A stretch of DNA of 17,759 nt, taken from contig MPNW01001090.1 in the NCBI GenBank assembly GCA_011800805.1, forward strand, positions 28,890 to 46,648. The letters are read 5' to 3'. The notes under the pieces are model-generated. The model had not been told where the DNA came from and searched no databases. It saw only the letters and a program-made list of their open reading frames with translations. This stretch comes from Hirudo medicinalis. Taxonomy: Eukaryota; Annelida; Clitellata; Hirudinida; Hirudinidae. This document shows positions 1 to 7,323 of this stretch, piece by piece. How positions within the stretch are numbered: position 1 is the first letter of the stretch; every line of letters starts with the position of its first letter. Both the position numbers and the translations under genes were made by a program.

Positions 1-4
1 CATT

Positions 5-150
5 ATTCATTCATTCATTCATTCATTCATTCATTCATTCATTCATTCATTCATTCATTCATTCATTCATTCATTCATTCATTCATTCGATCACTCATTC
101 CTTCATTCTCCTGATCATTCATTCCTCCATCCATTCCACCTATCACAAAA
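5..150. repeat. (ATTC)n tetranucleotide microsatellite
   Basis: An uninterrupted run of ATTC units (about 21 copies) fills positions 5-88. It decays into imperfect ATTC/CTTC/TCCATTC units up to about 150. The array reaches almost to the window edge, so its true length is unknown. It is not coding. Confidence 0.97.
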
Positions 151-263
151 AACCTTTTCTGAGATTCTGTCGCACGAAACTCTTCACTCGGACCATAACT
201 TAACTTCGAAATGAAGCTTATTCTCGGCACATCCCTAATTGGAAATTCCAGCGACCACTCACC

Positions 264-276
264 GTTGCCTAGCAAC
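264..276. promoter_or_regulatory. X-box-like RFX site (GTTGCCTAGCAAC)
   Basis: GTTGCCTAGCAAC is an inverted repeat of the RFX half-site GTTGC with a short spacer. It matches the known X-box consensus (GTTRCC, spacer, RGYAAC) at essentially every position. A second, weaker site lies 36 bp downstream. RFX sites of this form drive cilium genes in animals. Which gene it would serve is not visible here: either a gene starting near 281 on the minus strand and running out of the window, or none. Binding is inferred from sequence only. Confidence 0.55.
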
Positions 277-311
277 TGCATGCCACAAGTCTTGAAAAAA
301 AAAATAAAAGG

Positions 312-325
312 GTTGCCATGGATTG
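312..325. promoter_or_regulatory. Second, half-degenerate X-box-like site
   Basis: GTTGCCATGGATTG keeps a perfect left half and centre of the X-box (GTTGCCATGG), but the right half is ATTG instead of CAAC. It lies 36 bp from the stronger site at 264-276. Paired X-boxes are common in RFX-controlled promoters, which is the only reason to list this weak one. Confidence 0.3.
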
Positions 326-803
326 TAGAGAGGTTGTGAAGTCGTAAGGAATGGGTTGTTGTTGTTTTTTTTTTGTTTTTGTTTTTTTTTTGTGATGAAT
401 TACATTCCAGCGTAAAATTATTCTTGTTTTTATTTTATTTTAGTTTCATTAAATTTGTTGAATTGATGTTTAGAGTTGTACCTAGTGCTGGGTTTAACGA
501 GCATGCCATATTTAAATTTTCGCGTGTTTAACTTAAAAATTGCTGAAAATTGAGCAACAATAAGGAGAATATTTGACGAGGAATTGCAAAGTAAACAATG
601 ATATCCTCACGATATGAATTGGGCGTGGAATATTTTTCCTTCGACGAATATGAATGTGCAAACGTGAAAATAAAAAAGATATATTTGTAAAGTCATTTAC
701 GAATTTCATTATTCTCAAGAAGTTAACAAGGGTGAATTGAACGCTAACAAGTTATGCAGTCGAGCTGAGGCTGGGTTTATCCAGAGAATCTTTTCAACCT
801 TGT

Positions 804-891
804 CATCACCATCACACTCACATAATCACCATCATCATCAACCCCATCGACATCATCATCATCACTTACATCATCATCGTCACAGCTATCA
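804..891. repeat. Degenerate (CAT)n/(CAC)n low-complexity patch
   Basis: CAT and CAC triplets dominate this segment. They produce an artificial histidine-rich frame on the plus strand. The repeat is interrupted and is not flanked by splice sites or a family match, so it is treated as a decayed microsatellite. Confidence 0.8.
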
Positions 892-1217
892 TTTCGTTCT
901 CCGTGACACTCGGTCAGTTTAGAGTTTCACCATCAAGTCACGTGACTGTGTTTATCGTCGTATCTCGGAATGCAAACAGAAGAGGATCCTCGTGCGTCAG
1001 TGGTTATAATTTCAAGAGCACAATCATAATTTCATAAGATCATAATTTCACAGTGTCGAGATCGCAAACCGGCTTGCGTCGAAACGTCCAGCGTCCTTGG
1101 AGCGTCCACCGCCTCATAAATGGTCGACCCGATGTCCCGTTGAGGGTCAATGGACGTCTACAGTTTAATCTCACCACTGCATTAAAAGGTGCATCATAAA
1201 AATTAGCTAATGTATAT

Positions 1218-1223
1218 TTTATT
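1218..1223 (-). promoter_or_regulatory. Poly(A) signal of the kinase gene
   Basis: TTTATT on the plus strand reads AATAAA on the minus strand. It lies 38 bp past the kinase stop codon at 1261-1263. This placement supports 1261 as the genuine 3' end of the coding region. Confidence 0.7.
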
Positions 1224-1260
1224 AGTTGACGTTACGACTTAAAAAAGTACAGGAATATAT

Positions 1261-2974
1261 TCATTCATAATATATCGGAATACAAGTCTTGTCCAATACA
1301 AGGCTTGAGTAGTCGAAGGTTTGTACTTGGAGAGCTGGAAGAAGATGCTGCTGTTCTTCACCCGCGATCATGTCCTCGTCCTTGATCCTCATCCATGGGA
1401 ATTCCAAGATCTTTTTCAGATCCGGTCTCCAATGTGGATTGATGTTGAGTAGGCTACATATTAGAGATCGTAGATCTGGTGACGAAAAGTCATTTGGCTG
1501 AATAACATCTACTTTTGAAATTTTTCTACGAAAAGATTGAAGCTTGCAAATGTGTTTTTAAATACAATTTTACAATGTTTTTGTGAAACAGTAAAAATAA
1601 AAAATCATTGTGCTCTCCCTCGGACAACTTTTGGAAATTTATTCTGGCAGCATCAAGAGCAGTCTGCTGAAGTGGTACCGTTGGTTGCTGGCTGGATCAC
1701 TTCCAGTTGTCATGAAGACCAGGAGATGACCCAACGTCCAATTTGTGAATGCCATTCTGTGAAAATTTCTTTTCATAAATAATTAACGAATAACATTATA
1801 AATGCATTAAATAAACATTTGTTGAAGAATATGGTTAGCGAATGTTCTCTTTGAAATATCAATAACTTAGCGAATGAATATTTATGAGTGTTCAGGCTAA
1901 TGAAAATTTAAAACTGTCCCAGTAGGAATTTCTAAAACGAAATTATTTTCCGATTGAAATATTCACGTTAGTCTCAGCCAATCACGACATTTTTACACTA
2001 GTCGTAAATAATACATTAACTATTTCACGAAAACTGATATTAACATGAAAGGCAATCATTACCCCATTATTGTCCCATCAAAAGTCTGCATGACCAAAGA
2101 AAATCCCCTAGTTGGACTGAAGAAGACATTAGACATGTGGATGATGTTATGTACTCCTGCCAGTTCGATCATGTAATTTGCCTCTGCAGGACATTGGGTC
2201 GCTGGCAGAATCTTCAGCTTTTGGCAAGGCTGAAAACACGGAATCACATTATGAATTTTATTAGGAGATTTAGAGTCGGTTGGTCCTCTTGATCCGAAAA
2301 ATCTGCAAATGTGTTTTGAAAGATAGGCTCACACGGATCACTAATCCAATCGACATTTTGAATAATCACGGTATTAATTTCTTCGATTAGCTTGCATTTT
2401 AATTTAATTTAATTTAATTCTCAATCATTCAAACATTTTGAATTTTCTTACAATTTCTGTGATTGGACCTTTTGAAGAATTGATGAATTTCACAGCAGCC
2501 TGTAAACAAATTGGAAGATTTTGATTAACATTTCATACTTGCTAAGTAAACTTAATTATAAAGATTGGAGGTTTCCACTTTTTATTGTAATTTGAGCAGT
2601 AAACCAGGAATACTTGACCGAATCCTCCGCTCCCCAAAGGCTCCAAGATTTGAAAATCGGTCTCTAGTTCTCTTTTTTTCGAAAACTGGGCAATTAAACA
2701 ACTTGGCATACCATAAATGATGCAAAATATCAAATCAGGATAAAAATAGCCAGATAAACACAAAATAACACAAATCGTCAACTAAATTGGTTTAGTTTTA
2801 GTAATATCTCGCCTTAGGTCCGACCAAACGTTTCGAGAACGATGGCATGAAGCGACGAATGTCGTTAGTTGAGGGATCAGGAAGAGTTCTTAACCTTGAG
2901 GATGAACCATTTGGATCGCTTTGTCGAAGCTTTCCGATCCAGTTACTCTGGGAAAATCCCGCCCTCTTGTCCAT
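1261..2974 (-). CDS. PIM-like Ser/Thr kinase gene, catalytic core absent
   Basis: This appears to be a PIM-type (CAMK group) kinase or pseudokinase. The proposed minus-strand exons are 2974-2825, 2685-2605, 2499-2452, 2229-2063, 1756-1679 and 1525-1261. Phases match throughout and give 262 aa. Residues 68-75 are the glycine loop GSGGFGQV, and K81 in AAVKF is the ATP-site lysine. About 115-140 (GVHNIIHMSNVF, GFSLVMQ) is the alphaC-to-hinge part. WTLGHLLVFMTTG (155-167) is subdomain IX, and HWRPDLKKIL with FPWM is the C-lobe end, close to PIM. The HRD catalytic loop, DFG and APE are missing. The 306-bp intron 1757-2062 encodes none of them, yet the exons on either side join in frame. The linker between the glycine loop and AAVK is also about 11 residues short, and that donor (CTG|GTTTAC) is weak. 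Exon 1 begins with MDKRAGFSQS in good Kozak context. Its donor could be GT at 2824 or a GC donor at 2812. It could be a pseudogene, a pseudokinase, or a gene with an assembly gap. Confidence 0.6.
2398..2419. repeat. (AATTT)n pentanucleotide repeat
   Basis: About four copies of AATTT lie in a kinase intron, just downstream of the AAVK exon on the coding strand. It is ordinary simple sequence. Confidence 0.85.
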
Positions 2975-3871
2975 TTCTGCGTTCGGCCTCTTGTCACGCT
3001 TTGTTTGGCTTTAATTTTGTATTATTTCGTACTTTAACATCACAAATAACGCTAAAAGTGACGCTTACGTTTACGTAATGACATGGATTAAACAAAAGTA
3101 ATGACTGATTTCGAAACATGGTTCCGATTTGTTTGGTGTTGATATCTAATAGATTTAGTAATGATGGCGCAATAAGATTTGATTTTAAAAAAAATTCAAA
3201 AATATTTTACAAACATTGCTGCATCATCGATTAAAATAATTAATTTAATATTACTATGTAAATTTTCTAAAGATTTGCCTGGTTGGTAAATTATGTTTAA
3301 ATAGTCTAATAGTTGAGAATAGAAAAACACTTTCTTAGGTTAATTAAAATAGAACTTCCAGATTATATATTTTATCCTAATATATTCGTCAAACTTTATG
3401 AACAATTTTTGTTAAATTTTATTCACACATTTAAGCAGCTATTTACAACGTAACATTAAATTTCATTAGTTATATTGTTTATGCTAGCAAAATTGAGCAG
3501 CTGGAAATTGTATAATGGAGCGGGAGATGGCAGACGTCTTCAGGTAACTAAAACCAGCTAACTTAAAACGAGATAAGCGATACAAGCTTTGAGAATTGAC
3601 CGTAATGTGCCGTCATTACATTTATATAACTTTGTTTTTTACCTTGAGCAAGTAGTTAATTTATTGTGAATGTTTTTTCGTATTTTGTTCGGCTTCACTT
3701 CTAAAGATTTAAATTGCATTAAGTTTTCAGTAAGTCATCATTTATTAGAAGAATAAATTAAACGCTTAAAGTTTATACAATAATTATTTTTCATGATTAA
3801 ATTTAAATACTAGTTTGTTCTCGAGTTTACGGGTACATTCCCCGTCCGCGATTGCGCCGGTGTTCGGAAAG
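2975..3871. other. Divergent intergenic region, kinase / SR gene
   Basis: This is about 900 bp between two start codons that face away from each other. It is strongly AT-rich with no recognised coding segment on either strand. A short GC-richer patch (3836-3871) lies directly upstream of the SR-protein start and is probably its 5' UTR/promoter. I see no clear TATA box or other named site. Confidence 0.55.
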
Positions 3872-6670
3872 ATGGCAGATGTTGTTGGTGAAGATGTCGA
3901 GATTACTAGTGTGGAGCCTGGTTATTCTGACCAGCCCATAAGAAGTATGAGATTAATTTTTCTCAAAAGTGTGCTGCGTTTGCAAAACTCAGATATCAGC
4001 TTGTGTTGCTTATTCTTGGAGGTTTACTGCTGATGACATGAAATGTGTGATGCTTAGATTGCAATAATAGTTTTGTGGGCTTTTCATGCTCTTTATAATC
4101 TGATTTAATTTGAGGATTTTAACAATGGTATCTTCTTAGAAGATGCTGTTAAGTTTTAAACGTTCTAATTCAAAGTTGATGAGGAGCATTCATCTCAGAA
4201 TCAGAATGGTGAAACAAGGGCACCTTCTGGCAAAGGTACACGAGCTGATATTATATACTCATTATTTGTACAAATATTTGCATTAGTGTGCACTTTTTGT
4301 TGGTTTACTCCTATTCAATGAACTTGACACATAATTGTAATTTTATGCAATTCATCTCAGAGCATTTTCTATCTTTCTCCATTGCAATCATTTCTCTGAA
4401 GCTTAATGCCTTGAGATTTAATAAAGATGGCAGGAGCGGGTCGGCCAGTCGTTCCGGTTCATCCCGGGGCAGGTCCTCGTCGGTATCGTCACGTTCGAGG
4501 TCACCAAGGAAGAAGCCAAGGTCCCCCATAAACATGCTAGCATCCCCCAAAAGGAGCAAGAAGCACTCCAAGACTCGTTCTAGGAGCAGGTCCAAATCTG
4601 GATCTCGTAGGTCGAAGTCTCCTGGGAAACGCTCCAGGTCGAACAGGGGAAGATCTCCAAGGTTTGTGGAGTCAAATTCGGGGCGATTTATTTGATTTTG
4701 CTCGAACTGAATACGTGTTTTGGTCGGCAAAATACATTCTTTCCAGTTCAGTTATTGCTTCCCGATCTGAGAATCCGCAGTGTTGCAGATGCAGTGCAAG
4801 TTTGACTTTGGCCTCGTAACGTTGTAATTTTCATTGGCGTGAAATTTGAGTGAACAAACTCAAACGAATGGATTCTTTGATGAAAAAAATTGTATCATAA
4901 AAGTTCAAATGCTGCATTGTATGCCATCAGATTTTTGCATTTCTTGATTTGTTTTATTTTGCTAGGCCAAGACCAAGAGAGGATGCAGGTAATTTGCTTT
5001 CTTGAATTGCTTGTCATCAATTCTTAAGTTGGAAGGAAAATAAATACTTCAAATTAGAAAATATCTTGGATGCTAGGGCTACTGAGATAAATGAGTAATC
5101 ATTCTTTGTGAATCTGTTGCAACGTCATCTTCGTTAGAGGGATCTGACTTTTTGTCTGAATCTCAAAATCTTTTCGTATTTTAAAATCGTTTCACGTCTC
5201 TTCAAAAGTTTGATGTTTTCAAATGTCGAAACACCATCCTGGTCTGACGAATAGAGATATTGATTGATGGGCTGACGAAACAATCGATTCTTAATTACAA
5301 CAATGAAATCACAGCTCTTCTTTTCAGCAACACAAATTATTGAAACAGTTACTTATTGTTCATGATGTTAGTTATCTCTCATTAATATTAATAATATTGT
5401 AATGTTATCATTATTATTTTTATTGTCATTTGTCACCGTCGACGTGTTCGTGACGTTGCACGACCTAAACGCCGCAACTCGAGTCGCTATAATTTCAATT
5501 GATAGTTGAAGAGCAGGCCCTAACTCCAGAGCAGGAGGAGATGATGAAGGTCATGGGATTTGCCAACTTCAGCACGACCAAGGTCAGTGCGCCCGTAGGC
5601 CGTTTTTATCGACCGGGACGTGCGCATTGCAATGAAGTCGCGTCGGCAGATTCGATCGTAAAATTAAACAAAATTAATAATTAAACTGATTCGAAGTAGT
5701 AGTTCGTCCATTTTGCACGACCTGGAGGTGTTTTTTACGTTTTCCTTGAAATTTTCAAACGAGATTTTGCTTCAAACTTTTAATCTCGATTCGTGCTAGC
5801 TTTTTTTATCTCTCGACATTTGGAAAATCGATCGACGCAGAATTCGTAGGTCGACTTCGTCACGACCCTGGCGATTCGTGACATTCATCGTTGCGATTTC
5901 TCGCATTCAGAAAGCGTTCGACGAGCCTTATCCCTATGCCGAAGAGGACGGAGTCGAGTACAGGTTTGCCGACGGACGGGGAGGCGGAAGAAGGGACGAC
6001 TCGAGGAGAGACGTCGACAGAAGAGAGAGAAGGAGTCCCCACAGGGGAAGCGGGAGCAGTTGGAGCAGGAGCACTGACTCGAGGAGAAGATCGAGGTCGG
6101 TGAATGTCGTCAACTCATCTCGTTGCTACGTCTTGTCGTCACATTATTTTCGCCATTTTTATTATTATCGATAAATGTCTTATCTTAATGTCCTTCGATG
6201 CATCGTTTTGCTATTCATAAATGACGTGATCGAGAAAACCATCGAGTTTTGAAATGTAAGGTCTGAGGCAGACTGTTGAGCTGCAGTTTATGCTGGTTTT
6301 GGTCTCTCAGTCATTTGTCAGCTCATAAACAAGTCGGATGATCACGAAAATAATAACTTATTATTCTGGAGCGTTATGCAATTTTAAATCCTCTTTCAGG
6401 GAGAGAGACTACGACAGGTGCAGATACGAAAGGTCGAGTCGCGACGAAGGCAGAGAAAGGTTCAGGCAGGACGAGAGCAGAGGAAGACAGAGGCGTGACG
6501 ACAGCAGAGGGAGATCGAGGAGAGATGACAGCAGAGGAAGGTCGAGGAGAGATGATAACAGAGGAAGGTCGAGGGACGAAGAGGACGGGGGCAGGTACTC
6601 CAGGGAGAGCGGATGCGGGAGGAGCAACGGGTCAGGTTACGGATCCGGGAACGGTCGCTACAGAGATTAG
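3872..6670 (+). CDS. Arg/Ser-rich splicing-type protein with SNRNP27-like motif
   Basis: This is probably a nuclear splicing-related protein. The exons are 3872-3944, 4176-4235, 4427-4661, 4966-4988, 5506-5582, 5911-6095 and 6400-6670 (stop TAG). All phases agree, giving 307 aa. The start ATG has A at -3 and G at +4. Residues 1-44 are acidic and unstructured (MADVVGEDVEITS). Residues 45-123 are an RS domain dense in SRSRS and SPRK. Residues 136-156 read LTPEQEEMMKVMGFANFSTTK, which resembles the conserved MMKxMGFxxFxTTK segment of SNRNP27 (27K protein of the U4/U6.U5 tri-snRNP). The family's usual C-terminal ending rich in QYMNR and GGFNRPLD does not follow. Instead exon 6 reads KAFDEPYPYAEEDGVEYRFADGRGGG and runs into a second RS-like domain with a 9-residue tandem repeat and a GSGYGSGNG tail. 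The acceptor at 4427 (TTTAATAAAG) is weak but is fixed by the RS frame. Introns hold AT-rich DNA with nothing recognised. Orthology to SNRNP27 is not proven, so no symbol is given. Confidence 0.82.
6491..6571 (+). repeat. 27-bp coding minisatellite, three copies
   Basis: Three 27-bp units (6491-6517, 6518-6544, 6545-6571) lie in the last exon of the SR-protein gene. Each encodes RRDDSRGRS or RRDDNRGRS. Copies 2 and 3 are nearly identical, which suggests recent duplication within the RS-like domain. The period is a multiple of three, so copy-number change would keep the frame. Confidence 0.9.
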
Positions 6671-6782
6671 GAGGACCCTTGACGCGAAGACACGACGAGG
6701 AAAACATCTATGCTGAAGTTTGTTGAAGTGAAAGATCGATAACTCTATTCAGGCAAATCTTAGGAAGGACAGTGGCTTAGTT

Positions 6783-6788
6783 TTTATT
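6783..6788 (-). promoter_or_regulatory. Distal minus-strand AATAAA
   Basis: This AATAAA on the minus strand lies 455 bp beyond the first LRP2BP signal and 116 bp past the stop of the open frame 7200-6904. It could end a long 3' UTR or an alternative terminal exon of LRP2BP. Confidence 0.35.
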
Positions 6789-6903
6789 TACTTTCGGTCG
6801 ATCCTGTACATAGGATTCCAAAAATAATTGTTCGTTCCCGTATTCGTCGGCAAAGTTCGATCTCACCCCTGCAATTCGTTTTGTTGATTGTGTCGTTGGC
6901 CCC

Positions 6904-7200
6904 TTAACCCTGCACTTGAAATGTGAGTTTGACCCCGTGAGTCGTCCAAGCCAGAAGTGAAAACATTGCCCCGCATTCGTTTCCGGAGTCGGGTCGTTGC
7001 TTTTGTTTGGCATTACTGACATTGCTATTGTCGTTGCGTATCCCGACGCGAGCGGCTCGGGGATCCGACGTCCTTCTGCGGACGATCTCCTCTTGTCGGT
7101 TCGAATCTTGTTTAAACGCGGCATCATTCATTCCGTCGAGAAAAATATTTGCTTGTTTGTTAGATAGAATCGATTGTTCTGATTGTCGAGTCGACAAAAG
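6904..7200 (-). CDS. Possible alternative 3' exon or orphan ORF
   Basis: The minus strand is open for 98 residues from 7200 to a stop at 6904-6906. It starts right after an acceptor-like TTTTGCAG. The inferred protein is polar (NDAAFKQDSNRQEEIVRRR, then SDPRAARVGIRNDNS) and matches no family I know. In phase 0 it would join LRP2BP exon 6, which ends in phase 0, and it is followed by its own AATAAA at 6783-6788. It may equally be non-coding 3' UTR. No function is proposed. Confidence 0.22.
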   Translation of the reverse strand, partial: LLSTRQSEQSILSNKQANIFLDGMNDAAFKQDSNRQEEIVRRRTSDPRAARVGIRNDNSNVSNAKQKQRPDSGNECGAMFSLLAWTTHGVKLTFQVQG

Positions 7201-7237
7201 CTGCAAAACACTGCTCTGCTGGGGACGATTGGTTTTG

Positions 7238-7243
7238 TTTATT
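7238..7243 (-). promoter_or_regulatory. Poly(A) signal of LRP2BP
   Basis: TTTATT on the plus strand reads AATAAA on the minus strand. It lies 81 bp past the LRP2BP stop codon at 7324-7326, a normal distance for a short 3' UTR. Confidence 0.7.
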
Positions 7244-7323
7244 TTGAAGAAAGTGTTTTTTTGTGGCAGGAGGATATCTCGTCGGTGGTGGTGCGTGGTC
7301 GGGCTCGCTGGAAACCGCGGGAC

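Larger units (their letters stand above)
282..1217. other. Intergenic stretch between left edge and kinase 3' end
   Basis: No gene is recognised here. It holds T-rich and AT-rich DNA, a CAT-rich low-complexity patch (about 804-891) and a perfect 10-bp palindrome GTCACGTGAC at 937-946, which is an E-box of the USF/TFEB type. A GC-richer patch lies at about 1050-1190. Short frames in the region do not look like any protein family. Confidence 0.6.
6671..7323. other. Tail-to-tail region, SR gene / LRP2BP
   Basis: This is about 650 bp between converging stop codons. It contains two minus-strand AATAAA signals (7238-7243 and 6783-6788). It also contains a minus-strand open frame (7200-6904) of higher GC than its surroundings, described separately. 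No canonical plus-strand AATAAA is seen for the SR gene; AATAAT near 6825 is the nearest variant. Confidence 0.5.

Noticed and set aside
737..922. Histidine-rich plus-strand frame
   Set aside because: It comes from a decayed CAT/CAC repeat and has no gene structure or metal-binding domain around it.
1537..1782. 81-codon plus-strand frame
   Set aside because: It is opposite the kinase subdomain IX exon and its intron. The minus strand carries the family signal.
1757..2062. Search for a hidden kinase catalytic exon
   Set aside because: All three minus-strand frames were read. There is no HRD, DFG or SPPEW-like segment, and stops are frequent.
4311..4730. 139-codon minus-strand open frame, rich in Asp, Leu and Arg
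   Set aside because: It is the antisense of the RS-domain exon (4427-4661). Open antisense frames are expected opposite AGR/TCN-rich repeats, and no splice sites or family support it.
5583..5910. Search for the canonical SNRNP27 C-terminal exon
   Set aside because: No frame encodes a QYMNR or GFNRPLD-like sequence between the motif exon and the next exon, nor in the following intron.
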